Source of the DNA: an uncultured Schlesneria sp.
GTDB taxonomy: Bacteria; Planctomycetota; Planctomycetia; Planctomycetales; Planctomycetaceae
Reading direction: 5' to 3'
NCBI GenBank assembly: GCA_903899985.1
Contig: CAIULL010000232.1
Location: 1 to 35,983, forward strand
DNA length: 35,983 nucleotides
Both the position numbers and the translations under genes were made by a program. Of this stretch, positions 9,704 to 17,744 are shown piece after piece. Within the stretch, counting starts at the first letter, position 1, and every line of letters begins with the position of its first letter. A model generated the notes under the pieces. It saw only the letters and a program-made list of their open reading frames with translations, made no database searches and had not been told where the DNA came from.

Positions 9704-9861
9704 GTTTAACCCGCAGCCAGCGGCGCAGGCGAATCGGCGTTCAGCCGATTTCTTCGTCCGTTGCCGAGCGTACGATTTCTGCACGGGTCAAACGAGTTAT
9801 GACACCTCGGCTGACGGCAATCTCGCCGCCTGTCCCGCTTCTCTGCGAGGCGCGGTTAAAC
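9704..9861. repeat. Tandem palindrome-bounded repeat, unit 1 of 3
   Basis: 158-bp unit that begins GTTTAACCCGC and ends GCGGTTAAAC, so its ends are inverted repeats. An inner small hairpin AATCGGC-gttca-GCCGATT lies about 25 bases in. It is separated from unit 2 by a 14-base spacer, GATGTCACCTCGTC. No transposase is encoded; short open frames across the unit are not credible genes. Confidence 0.85.
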
Positions 9862-9875
9862 GATGTCACCTCGTC

Positions 9876-10028
9876 GTTTAACCCGCAGCCAACGGCGCAG
9901 GCGAATCGGCGTTCAGCCGATTTCTTCGTCCGTTGCCGAGCGTAGGATTTCTGCACGGGTCAAACGCGTTATGACGCGTCGGTTGACGTCACAACCGCCG
10001 CCTGACCCGCTTCTCTGCGAGGTTAAAC
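9876..10028. repeat. Tandem palindrome-bounded repeat, unit 2 of 3
   Basis: 153-bp unit in direct orientation, very close to unit 1 over its first ~100 bases, with small changes and a short deletion before its GGTTAAAC end. The same 14-base spacer follows it (10029-10042), so the true period is unit plus spacer, 172 and 167 bases between successive starts. Confidence 0.85.
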
Positions 10029-10042
10029 GATGTCACCTCGTC

Positions 10043-10201
10043 GTTTAACCCGCAGCCAACGGCGCAGACGAATCGGCGTTCAGCCGATTTCTTCGTCCGT
10101 TGCCGCAGGCCTGATTTGTTGCAAAGCCCGAGCGAGTTACGACACCTCGGCTGACGGCAATCTCGCCGCCTGGCCCGCTTCTCTTCGTGGCGCGGTTAAA
10201 C
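10043..10201. repeat. Tandem palindrome-bounded repeat, unit 3 of 3
   Basis: 159-bp unit with the same ends (GTTTAACCCGC and GCGGTTAAAC). Its middle section diverges (GCAGGCCTGATTTGTTGCAAAG replaces the GAGCGTAGGATTTCTGC-like part), while the last ~60 bases match unit 1. The 10202-10549 stretch after it holds no gene; it contains a repeat described at 10284. Confidence 0.85.
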
Positions 10202-10283
10202 GATGGCGGTCGATACGTTGTTTTATCGCACCGAAATCCGTCCAGGGAAAACCTGGCGGGAGCCTCGCCCTCCCACGAAAAAT

Positions 10284-10320
10284 CTTCGAGGCGCGCGAAG
10301 AAACAAAACCTTAGTACTAC
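10284..10320 (+). repeat. Short dispersed repeat with a CTTCG hairpin, copy 1
   Basis: A small inverted repeat CTTCG...CGAAG runs into AAACAAAACCTTAGTACTAC. The same 37-base arrangement recurs at 14478-14514; over the last 26 bases the two match at 24 positions. It lies in a gene-free stretch. Confidence 0.7.
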
Positions 10321-10549
10321 GAAAGTCATGCCAAACCTTCCGGCCGAATTCGTTACCCGCTTGTAGACGCACATCGAGGTTCCATTCACAAGCTGGTCAA
10401 AATTGTTTCACATGGTCGAGATTGGATCAGCAAATCGTCATGAAAGCGAAAACGACGCCAGCCGACTCGATCGTCGAACTGCATCCCAGTATGGTATATC
10501 TCAATGCCATCGCTCGTCGGTCATACACATTCTTTTGAGGAGTCCTCCT

Positions 10550-11296
10550 ATGCACGCGGTTGATCTGAGTCGAGCCCCCTTCTTCAGTTCGTTTGTTGTC
10601 CTGGGTGTTTTTGCCCATGTATTAGTCTCGGTGGCGGAGGAATCTCCGGTCGTTACCAAAGCGGATATCGAAGGAACGGGACCTGGATGGAAAACTCTCG
10701 GTGAATCCGATTTCATCAATGTGAATACCGATCCGGACACATGGAAATGGAGTGAAACCGGCGTCTTCTGTAAGGGGACTCCAGTTGGCGTGACTCGGTC
10801 TGTGAAAAAATACAAGAACTTTGAAATCGTCGCCGATTGGAAACATCTTCGATCCGGCGGTAATTCGGGGATTTTCCTCTGGGCTTCGGATGAAGCGCTG
10901 ACGGGGCTTAAGCCAAACCAATTGCCTCCGGGTGGAATCGAAGTTCAGGTTCTTGACCACGGTTATGCCGAGCAATACGAGAAGCAAACAGGAAAGAAGC
11001 CAGACTGGTTTACCACACACGGCGATGTTTTCCCGGTCGGTAAATCGGATATGACACCGTTTCCACCGACCGCCCCCGATAAGAAACGCAGTTTCCCCAA
11101 AAAGAATCTCAGCAAGGGAATCAACGAATGGAACCACTATTACGTCAGGGCCGTCGATGGAGAAGTTCGGTTGTGGGTCAACGGCGAGCAAGTCTCGGGC
11201 GGCAAAGACTGCAAGCCGGACAACGGGTATCTTTGTCTGGAATCGGAAGGGGCTCCCATCGAGTTTAAAGGACTAAAGATTCGCGAACTTCCGTAA
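10550..11296 (+). CDS. Exported DUF1080 (3-keto-disaccharide hydrolase-like) protein
   Basis: 248 residues from the ATG at 10550, with TTGAGGAG seven bases upstream. An N-terminal hydrophobic segment (about 10-30) is a signal peptide. The rest is one concanavalin-like DUF1080 jelly roll: GWKTLGESDF near the start, the family's ETGVFCKGTPVGVTRS and FEIVADWKHLRSGGNSGIFLWAS segments, GGIEVQVLDHGY, then NEWNHYYVRAVDGEVRLWVNG and a final GAPIEFKGLKIRELP. The combination is diagnostic. This family is greatly expanded in planctomycetes, and some members hydrolyse 3-keto-glycosides; the substrate of this one is unknown. It is separated from the PQQ-like gene by about 280 bases without recognisable features. 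Confidence 0.93.
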   Translation: MHAVDLSRAPFFSSFVVLGVFAHVLVSVAEESPVVTKADIEGTGPGWKTLGESDFINVNTDPDTWKWSETGVFCKGTPVGVTRSVKKYKNFEIVADWKHLRSGGNSGIFLWASDEALTGLKPNQLPPGGIEVQVLDHGYAEQYEKQTGKKPDWFTTHGDVFPVGKSDMTPFPPTAPDKKRSFPKKNLSKGINEWNHYYVRAVDGEVRLWVNGEQVSGGKDCKPDNGYLCLESEGAPIEFKGLKIRELP

Positions 11297-11575
11297 ATCA
11301 AGCGAGATTCATCCCGTCGAGAAAGGCTGGCGGCGTTAACGTTCGAGCCTTGTGCCACTGCTTCAGAGTCTTCGGCGAAGCGGTGTCTTCGCATTTGTTT
11401 ATAAGCAATTGAAGAACATTGCGTGAGCGAAGGGGGGGGGCAGTGGCTCGCTCACCATTCGGTTTGACAGGGTAAAACAGTGTCATCGCGGCGATTGGCC
11501 AATAAGTTGACGGGCTCGTCAAGATTCGTCACCTTTGTCATTGAAAGTCAAGACATTCTAGCTCGAGGATCTTTC

Positions 11576-13129
11576 ATGTCGCGCCTGCTCTCCCTGTCAA
11601 ATCGACGTTGTTTGGTTTTTCTGGCCTGCCTCTATTCCCTGTCATGGTCAATCGCATTCGCCGCTCCGGTGCAGGGAACGATCGAGGAAGTCTCGACAGA
11701 AGAGAAATCGGTCACGGTCAAGCTGAATGGGAAAAACGAAGAATCAAGGACCTTCAACCTGGCCCCGAAAGCCGTGATCACGATCAATGGAAAGAAAGGC
11801 GACCTGTCTGAGATCGAAGAAGGTCAGTCAGTCACGGTTGTCGTCAACTCAGCTGATCTGGCAACAAAACTGACTGTCAAATCTGCCAAGAATGCGCCAG
11901 TCAAAAAGGCAAGCTCGCGTCCGCTGATGGAAGACAAAAGTACGGAATCTGATGTCTCTGAAACCGGGTTCTGGCCTCAGCACCGTGGCCCCAATCGCGA
12001 TAATCTCTCGAAAGAAACGGGCCTCCTCGATTCGTGGCCGAACGGGGGACCGAAACTGTCCTGGCAACAGAAAGGGCTGGGTGAGGGTTTTTCGTCGGTT
12101 TCCATCGCACATGGAAAACTCTACACGATGGGGAATCAAGGGGACAATGAGATGTTGCTGGCCATGGACGCTGCCAGTGGTCGCCCTCTCTGGTCCACAA
12201 AGACGGGCGGACGAGCCTACCGTGAGGGGCAGGGAAATGGCCCCCGAGGGACTCCCACAGTCGACGATGATCGCGTTTATGCCCTCGGTGCCAATGGCGA
12301 CCTGATTTGTGTTGGCGCCAGCAAAGGAGAAGTTGTCTGGCAGAAAAATATTTTGAACGAGTATGGCGGCAATAATATTCAATGGGGGATCAGTGAGTCG
12401 GTGTTGATCGACGGGCAGAACCTCATCTGCTCTCCCGGTGGCAAGCGGGCGACGATGGCCGCAATCGACAAAATGACTGGACGAGAGGTCTGGACGTGCG
12501 TGGTCCAGGAAAGTCCGGCTGCGGCCTATTCCTCCCCGATTGTTGTCGACTATCAGGGCGAACGGATGTATGTGAACTTTGTCCATACGGCTGTCGTCGC
12601 CGTTCGCGCGAAAGATGGCAATGTCCTGTGGGGACATACTCAATCTGCGAATGGAACCGCCAATTGTTCGACGCCTGTCGCTTCGGACGGTCTAGTCTTC
12701 ACTGCCTCGGGATATGGTGCAGGAGGTGCGCTGTTCAAACTGTCAAAAGGGGGGAAGGCCAAGCTGGAATATAAGACAAAAGAGATGGCAAACCACCATG
12801 GAGGCATGGTTCTGGTCGACGGATATCTTTATGGATTTGACGAGCAAATTCTGAGGTGCCTGGAACTGAAGACGGGCAAAGAACAATGGAAAGATCGGTC
12901 CGTCGGTAAAGGCTCACTCACTTATGCCGACGGTCACATTTACCTCCGAAGTGAAGCGGGGCCGGTGGCACTTTGCGTCGCCTCAAACAAACGATACGAA
13001 GAAAAGGGTCGCTTTAATCCGACCGGCCGAAGTGATAAACCCGCCTGGTCTCATCCCGTCGTTTGTGACGGGAGATTGTTCTTAAGAGACATGGACTCGA
13101 TCTCGGTCTATGAAGTCAAAAAGAATTAG
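11576..13129 (+). CDS. Exported PQQ-like beta-propeller protein
   Basis: 517 residues from the ATG at 11576 (GAGG close upstream). A signal peptide (about 1-27, cleavage near FAA) is followed by a small beta domain of about 75 residues (VQGTIEEVSTEEKSVTVKL to SADLATKLTVKS), then a PQQ-binding-like propeller that opens FWPQHRGPNRDNLSKETGLL. Propeller blades show the repeated pattern AMDAASGRPLWSTKTGG, CVGASKGEVVWQKN, AIDKMTGREVWT, RAKDGNVLWGHT and CLELKTGKEQWKDR. This type, common in planctomycetes, usually lacks proven quinoprotein activity. The reading frame to 11480 is open, but the signal peptide decides the start. The zinc-ribbon membrane gene follows 31 bases downstream and may share its transcript. 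Confidence 0.93.
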   Translation: MSRLLSLSNRRCLVFLACLYSLSWSIAFAAPVQGTIEEVSTEEKSVTVKLNGKNEESRTFNLAPKAVITINGKKGDLSEIEEGQSVTVVVNSADLATKLTVKSAKNAPVKKASSRPLMEDKSTESDVSETGFWPQHRGPNRDNLSKETGLLDSWPNGGPKLSWQQKGLGEGFSSVSIAHGKLYTMGNQGDNEMLLAMDAASGRPLWSTKTGGRAYREGQGNGPRGTPTVDDDRVYALGANGDLICVGASKGEVVWQKNILNEYGGNNIQWGISESVLIDGQNLICSPGGKRATMAAIDKMTGREVWTCVVQESPAAAYSSPIVVDYQGERMYVNFVHTAVVAVRAKDGNVLWGHTQSANGTANCSTPVASDGLVFTASGYGAGGALFKLSKGGKAKLEYKTKEMANHHGGMVLVDGYLYGFDEQILRCLELKTGKEQWKDRSVGKGSLTYADGHIYLRSEAGPVALCVASNKRYEEKGRFNPTGRSDKPAWSHPVVCDGRLFLRDMDSISVYEVKKN

Positions 13130-13160
13130 TATCAGCCACTCTGGAAAAAAGTAGCGCTTC

Positions 13161-14186
13161 GTGAGCATTGATTTTAATTGCCCTCATTGCGACAAGTCGC
13201 TGAAGACATCAGAAGACAAGGCCGGCCGGCAGGCAAAGTGCCCCGGCTGCGGCGAAGTCATTTCGATTCCGGGGACAAGAGAACCCGAAGCTGACTCAAA
13301 GTTGCAGGCCGAGGCTGTTGACGAAGTCACGCTCAAAAAGCCGGCGAAACTTCCGACGACGCCCGGTGATACCAGGCCTTGCCCCGCGTGTGGTGAACAG
13401 ATCAAGGCGGCCGCAATCCGCTGCCGATTCTGCGGCGAGGTATTTCAATCGAGGGAAGCCGTACGTGAAAGAATGAGCGGATATCGGGAAATGCGTCCGT
13501 TCCCGCCCGGTGAAGTCATCTCTGAAGCCTGGCGAATTTTTACGGATCGCATGGGACTTCTGATCGGGTCATTTCTCGCCGTACTGTTCCTCACCAATCT
13601 GGCGGTCATCGTTGGCGGGATGCCCTTTGGTATTGCCGAGACACTATTCGATCAGGGAAAAAACACGGAAGGAGCCGCAGCGGTCTGCGTCGGAGTCATC
13701 ACCACGATCCTCGCCACGGCATTCGCGTTTTTTCTGCAATCCGGCTATCTGATCATGCATGTGAAAGCCGCTCGCGAGCAACCGACAGAATTCGGCGATC
13801 TTTTGGGGGGAGGTCGTTATTTCTGGCGACTGTTATTGTGTTCGCTCCTGTTTGGAATATTGCTGAGTGTCGGTACGTTAGCCTGCGTGATCCCGGGCTT
13901 GCTGTTGGGGATCATCTTCTGGCCGTTTGCTCATGCTCTTGTCGACGAGGATCGACCCGGAATTACTTGCCTGAGCCGGGCGAAAGAATTGACCGATGGT
14001 AACTGGGGCTCGATCATCATTGTGTTGATTTTCGCGTTCGTTTGCGTGATTACCGGCTGTTTTTTGACGTGCGGGATCGGACTGATTTTCGCAATACCCT
14101 ACACGCAAGTGTTGTACGCCGTTGCGTACGACCGAATGACATGCCAGACCCCTCTTAATGAACTCAATGCTGGTGGCAACTCGTGA
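13161..14186 (+). CDS. Double zinc-ribbon membrane protein
   Basis: 341 residues, start GTG. Two zinc ribbons precede the membrane part: C7-x2-C10 with C27-x2-C30 (FNCPHCDKSL..AKCPGC) and C74-x2-C77 with C88-x2-C91 (CPACGEQIKAAAIRCRFCGE). From about residue 130 there are four or five hydrophobic helices. The sequence GRYFWRLLLCSLLFGILLSVG and RAKELTDGNWGSI resemble the integral-membrane regions of DUF975/glycerophosphodiesterase-membrane-type proteins. The first ribbon needs the GTG start although no good ribosome-binding site precedes it. Zinc-ribbon plus membrane proteins are common in planctomycetes; the function is unknown. Confidence 0.85.
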   Translation: MSIDFNCPHCDKSLKTSEDKAGRQAKCPGCGEVISIPGTREPEADSKLQAEAVDEVTLKKPAKLPTTPGDTRPCPACGEQIKAAAIRCRFCGEVFQSREAVRERMSGYREMRPFPPGEVISEAWRIFTDRMGLLIGSFLAVLFLTNLAVIVGGMPFGIAETLFDQGKNTEGAAAVCVGVITTILATAFAFFLQSGYLIMHVKAAREQPTEFGDLLGGGRYFWRLLLCSLLFGILLSVGTLACVIPGLLLGIIFWPFAHALVDEDRPGITCLSRAKELTDGNWGSIIIVLIFAFVCVITGCFLTCGIGLIFAIPYTQVLYAVAYDRMTCQTPLNELNAGGNS

Positions 14187-14272
14187 GTCGCGCGACCCGA
14201 CGACCCGAACAAAGGCATTAACGCATCCGAATTCGCAAAGGTCGTCTTGATTGTCGCAACGGAAGTCCTGAC

Positions 14273-14304
14273 GCGGGCTGAGCCCGCAACACAATCACGA
14301 GAAA
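14273..14304 (+). repeat. REP-like palindrome with CAATCACGAGAA tail, copy 1
   Basis: GCGGGC-tga-GCCCGC is followed by AACACAATCACGAGAA. The same hairpin-plus-tail occurs at 35819-35848, and a third hairpin at 35883-35897. These lie between genes and encode nothing. Confidence 0.7.
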
Positions 14305-14342
14305 AATCTGATCCACGAAACTTACAAAAACAGCCCAGGCGA

Positions 14343-14457
14343 GCCGAGGTGCGTTAGCCCTCGGACCCGTACAGTTCGTTGCGGGTCGGGCGAAGGGTTC
14401 AGAATTTGAGCATCGTTCGCGCGTTGTCCCGGCACGCCGGGGTGCGTCAGCCCCCGC
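14343..14457 (+). repeat. Pair of GGTGCGTYAGCCC hairpin repeats
   Basis: Two copies of a short hairpin repeat occur at 14343-14364 (GCCGAGG..CCCTCGG) and about 14436-14457 (GCCGGGG..CCCCG), both with GGTGCGTYAGCCC in the middle. The paired arms change together, CCGAGG with CCTCGG and CGGGG with CCCCG, which suggests a folded unit. Together with the elements at 14273 and 14478 they fill the gene-free 14187-14542. Confidence 0.65.
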
Positions 14458-14477
14458 ATTCTTTTCTTGAACTCATT

Positions 14478-14514
14478 CTTCGCAGCATGCGAAGAAACAA
14501 AACGTTAGTATTAC
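14478..14514 (+). repeat. Short dispersed repeat with a CTTCGC hairpin, copy 2
   Basis: CTTCGC-agcat-GCGAAG, a perfect six-base-pair hairpin, runs into AAACAAAACGTTAGTATTAC. It matches the element at 10284-10320 in layout and sequence. Confidence 0.7.
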
Positions 14515-14542
14515 AGAACGCCGTGCAGCATGCATCATCTCA

Positions 14543-15196
14543 TCACAGCGGATGCTGAATGAAAAAATTCCGGACTTTCTGGATCAACACTCGAAGATCG
14601 CTTTCCCTGAGTGGTGGTTGTTGGTTGTACGTGCAATAGTTCCCCTGGCTGAATATCGCCTCGGCATTCATGGCGCCAATTTTCGTGACAACGTTCGAAT
14701 CTGCCAGTACTCGCAACATGTTGTCGATCGACGGATTTTCAGGACCCGTGGGATGATGGATCGCATAAAGTTTGCGGAGATGCTCTTCAAATACGGCACG
14801 GCAAATGATGCCGGCGGCAAGGCCATGTCCCTGATTCAGGAGCTCGTCAGACTGTTTCAAAAGATTGCTGAACTCGTCCTTGAAAAAAAGGCTTTCAATA
14901 TTATCCAGAAGTCCGTGGTCCAACGCACCGAGCAATGATTCCAAGGCTCCCAGCATGCTTTTACAGCGAAACACGCTTAAAAAAAGGCTGCTGTCCTTGA
15001 AAGGGTCGGCATAGGCAACCGCTTTGTCCCCGATCATTCTCATCACGTTACGACAATCGGAAAGCCATTTAGAAACCGACTCTGGATCGACGACCCCTTG
15101 CTGTTTTCCGTTTGCAGCGGACATTTCCGCCAAGATTTTGCGTCCATCAACAATGGCGGCTTCTGTTGCAAGTCGAATATGAAATCTTGCGGACAT
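14543..15196 (-). CDS. Hypothetical helical protein
   Basis: 217 residues, no signal peptide or membrane helix. The N-terminal half is helical and weakly charged. The C-terminal half contains LNQGHGLAAGIICRAVFEEHLRKLYAIHH followed by a loop and a final helix LRVLIQKVRNFFIQHPL. This pattern resembles HEPN-like or DUF4145-like domains, where a helix of the form AAGxxxRAxxEExLR is common, but I see no R-x4-6-H catalytic motif, so no activity is claimed. The start at 15196 has a poorly placed GGAGC about eleven bases upstream. No neighbour gives context; 15197-15500 holds no supported gene. Confidence 0.65.
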   Translation of the reverse strand: MSARFHIRLATEAAIVDGRKILAEMSAANGKQQGVVDPESVSKWLSDCRNVMRMIGDKAVAYADPFKDSSLFLSVFRCKSMLGALESLLGALDHGLLDNIESLFFKDEFSNLLKQSDELLNQGHGLAAGIICRAVFEEHLRKLYAIHHPTGPENPSIDNMLRVLADSNVVTKIGAMNAEAIFSQGNYCTYNQQPPLRESDLRVLIQKVRNFFIQHPL

Positions 15197-15500
15197 TTGA
15201 GCGAATGCTCCGAAATACGTCGTTCATTTTGCGGTGGGGTTGTCGCTTTTCTGTGGCGAAAAATACCACTCGCATTTGAGTCGCTCAAGTCTGATCCATG
15301 GTTTTTGTAGAAACATGGGGCGGCGCCCTGAATTGCCTTTAAGCGGTTAACTCCAGAGTGTGCAGAAGGCAAATTGAAGTCTGGTTTGTTTGCGCTATTA
15401 TGGATCGTTTTGGGTGGATGAGTCGGCTTCAGACGGCCGTTGTTCCCGTTCTCAATCATTTTTAAGAAACGCGAAATGCAAGCGGTAACTCTTCTCGCGT

Positions 15501-15845
15501 TTAGTCGTGGTTCAGATCAGACTTCTTCTTTGCCGCCTTTGGTTTCCACGGAGCTTTCGCGGCGGCGAGTTTCTTTTTGTCGTTATATTTCTTCTGAAGT
15601 TCGGCTTTGGACTGCACGCCGGCAAGGTACGCGCGGACCTGTGTCCTTGTGTCGACGTTCGTCTTGCCAACCCAATCGAGTACCGCAGGAAGATGAAAGT
15701 TTTGCGAAGTTGTCCCGTGGATCAGGGCAAACAGCATGTTGCTTGAACGCATCAACGCCGCGAGCGATTTCAGCGTGTTGGACGCCTCCAGAAGCTCGTT
15801 TGCAATCGCTTCGAATTTTTCAGGTGTGTGTTCTTGTCTGGCCAT
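15501..15845 (-). CDS. Small hypothetical protein with basic tail
   Basis: 114 residues. The N-terminal 75 are predicted helical (KFEAIANELLEASNTLKSLAALMRSS), followed by HLPAVLDWVGKTNVDTRTQVRAYLAG. From about residue 83 comes a Lys/Ala-rich basic tail (KKYNDKKKLAAAKAPWKPKAAKKK) that could bind nucleic acid. No family recognised. The ribosome-binding site before the ATG at 15845 is poor. The gene stands alone; it is supported by its amphipathic composition and uninterrupted frame rather than by homology. Confidence 0.55.
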   Translation of the reverse strand: MARQEHTPEKFEAIANELLEASNTLKSLAALMRSSNMLFALIHGTTSQNFHLPAVLDWVGKTNVDTRTQVRAYLAGVQSKAELQKKYNDKKKLAAAKAPWKPKAAKKKSDLNHD

Positions 15846-16550
15846 GCGAGTGATTAGACCGGAACAGTTGCTGATTGAGTACTTACTCTTGGCTTTATCA
15901 TCTTCTTTTTATAAAAATAATTGTAAAAAGATGCGGCGTTTTGCGGACCGTCGGTGGCCGAGAGGGCAGGTCGCTGATCGCAATGTCATACAGCATGGGT
16001 CGTTGCAAAACAAACGAGTCGATTGAGCGACGATCATCAGCGTCTGGCACCAGGTTTTCCATATGTGGGAAAACTCTTGACCCGCCCAAAGTCTTCGGTA
16101 GTTACAAGCAAGGGCGAGTCTCCAACTCGCACAGAAGGCCTGCTGGCCGCGAAATAAGAGAAAAACCAGTCGGGCGGGTTCGATTCTCAACGTTCTCCCG
16201 ACGAGTCTCATTGCGGCGAAGCCGTCCGCTTCTTCAAACACGCGTCTTGAGAAGCGCGATGCCGCAGTTGAACGTTTGAGATCGTTTTCGCTGCTTCTCG
16301 GATTTCGTGTCCGGGGTCTGCACGGAATTGACAACCTGAACCTTCCGTCGCCTCAGATTTTGGACTTGCGATCCCCCCCGGTGTTTCAGCAACTAAATCG
16401 CGACCGAAACGAACTCAAAAATTTCATGAAAGATCGCGCCGTTCTGCGTCGTGAGAGGGTCGTGCGACCATTGAATCGAATTGACGAATTCGTCCGGGGT
16501 CGAACCGTTCATGATCCACAAGTGTGTGTGCTTTTTTGGAGAATGCTTTC
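15846..16550. other. Gene-free stretch with degenerate small repeats
   Basis: No supported gene. It contains a TTTTCC-atatgtg-GGAAAA hairpin (around 16055) after a TCTGGCACCAGG motif and a GCGAGT-ctcca-ACTCGC hairpin (around 16114). Open frames across it have no homology I can recognise and compete with each other on both strands. The PEP-CTERM promoter probably lies at its end. Confidence 0.5.
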
Positions 16551-17300
16551 ATGAGAATTACAATTGGTATGGCGTCGATTCTAGCTTTTGTTCTTGGTTC
16601 TAATTTACAACCGTGTTCGGCAGGGATGATTACCTTTAACTTCGGTGGGACGATCACTTCGGTGAATCAGTCCGGTGCAACTGCGGCGGGCGGACCCTAT
16701 GACGTGAGCGTCGGGCAGTCGTTTACGGGTACATTTTCTTACGATTCTAACACATCCGCGTTCAGTTCATTCAGCAATGGGAACAATTTCGCTGACCCGC
16801 TTGCTCGAATCTCGGTCACAGTTGGTTCAACCACATTTGGCGAGTCGTTTTTATCCTTTTCGGGCGTTCCCTACACAGGCCAGCAAGTCGCTTACGATAC
16901 CCCGAATGGTGTTGGAAACGGCCAGTATCTCAACTATTTCACGATGCAGCGAAACAGTGTTTCGGTTTCGAATGGTATTCAAAGCAGTGCGGGAATCGAC
17001 TTGTTTTTGCAGAACCTTTCCTCCACACCGCTGGGCATACTTCCCAGTTCCGGGTTGCCGACAACTCTGAACCTCGCAGACTTTCACGATCTCTCATTGC
17101 TCAACGTCAACGAAGCCGTTCAGAACAATTTGAACTCAACCACGACTTCGAACTTCCAGTTACAGGGGCACGTTACCAGCCTTTCCCTTGCCGACGCGCC
17201 GAGCGCCGTCCCGGAACCCTCCTCATTCGCTCTGCTGGGCTTCGGTGGAATTGGTGTGGCGATTGCTGCCTACCGACGACGCCGGACGGCTGTCGTCTGA
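16551..17300 (+). CDS. PEP-CTERM sorting domain protein
   Basis: Exported protein of 249 residues from the ATG at 16551, with GGAGA about nine bases upstream. A signal peptide covers residues 1-24 (TIGMASILAFVLGS core). The middle is Ser/Thr/Asn-rich with beta-strand character (ITFNFGGTITSVN, GQSFTGTFSYDSNTS). The C-terminal 32 residues are a complete PEP-CTERM signal: AVPEPSSFALLGFGGIGVAI helix then AAYRRRR. Such proteins are recognised by an exosortase and usually go to the envelope or matrix, often in exopolysaccharide-producing bacteria. No exosortase gene is in the window. A second PEP-CTERM protein is at 34631. Confidence 0.9.
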   Translation: MRITIGMASILAFVLGSNLQPCSAGMITFNFGGTITSVNQSGATAAGGPYDVSVGQSFTGTFSYDSNTSAFSSFSNGNNFADPLARISVTVGSTTFGESFLSFSGVPYTGQQVAYDTPNGVGNGQYLNYFTMQRNSVSVSNGIQSSAGIDLFLQNLSSTPLGILPSSGLPTTLNLADFHDLSLLNVNEAVQNNLNSTTTSNFQLQGHVTSLSLADAPSAVPEPSSFALLGFGGIGVAIAAYRRRRTAVV

Positions 17301-17744
17301 CCAGGCGCTCTTCTGTCTTCCGCGGTGGCAATTAATGCTCGGCGGCGCAGCAAGAAATCGTCTGATTGCCGATCCGTCTGCGACTCTGGCATCGGGTTAA
17401 GCGACGAAATTCCAACGCACAGAATCGCAGCGGGTCAGGGTCGGAATCATCTCACGGTCGGTGAATCGCAGGAAGGCAAACTCCGAGGCTTCTTTCCGTT
17501 GGACCAGCCGTCAAGTTTTGAAAATCGCTCGACGCTTCTGGATTTGGCCCGGAGCAGAAGGGGGGCTAGGACAACTTTCCAGCCGCGAAGCGATCCGAAT
17601 CGAGATGGGCTAACGGCGAAGCACCACAGAAGCGAGCACTTCTGGCGCTGATCGACTCGGCGAGCGCGGGAAGTTAGGTGCAGTTCCAACGGGACGGTCT
17701 CCGAACTCGCAAAGTTCGGAGACCGTCCCCGTTGATGGCAGTGA
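17301..17744. other. Gene-free stretch with degenerate repeats
   Basis: No gene supported. A segment GGATTTGGCCCGGAGCAGAA (17540-17559) resembles one at 20695-20716 and seems to be a decayed dispersed repeat. The strong hairpin at 17688 closes this stretch. Confidence 0.45.
17688..17733 (-). other. Long hairpin after the GxxExxY gene; terminator or decayed attC
   Basis: About twenty paired bases with one bulge (AACGG-GACGGTCTCCGAACT around a CGCAA loop). On the minus strand its flanks ATCAACGGGGACGG and CCGTCCCGTT resemble the inner arms of the attC-like site at 18792-18850, and the stop codon just before it is TAATCAC..., spaced as in those sites. The expected GTTRRRY core on the far side is not found. 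It has no T-run. Confidence 0.45.

Noticed and set aside
9678-10314. Small frames inside the tandem repeats
   Set aside because: They recur in each unit in different frames and lack a ribosome-binding site; the repeat explains them.
15043-15459. 138-codon minus-strand frame overlapping the gene at 14543
   Set aside because: Low-complexity, no homology and overlaps the start of a better gene.
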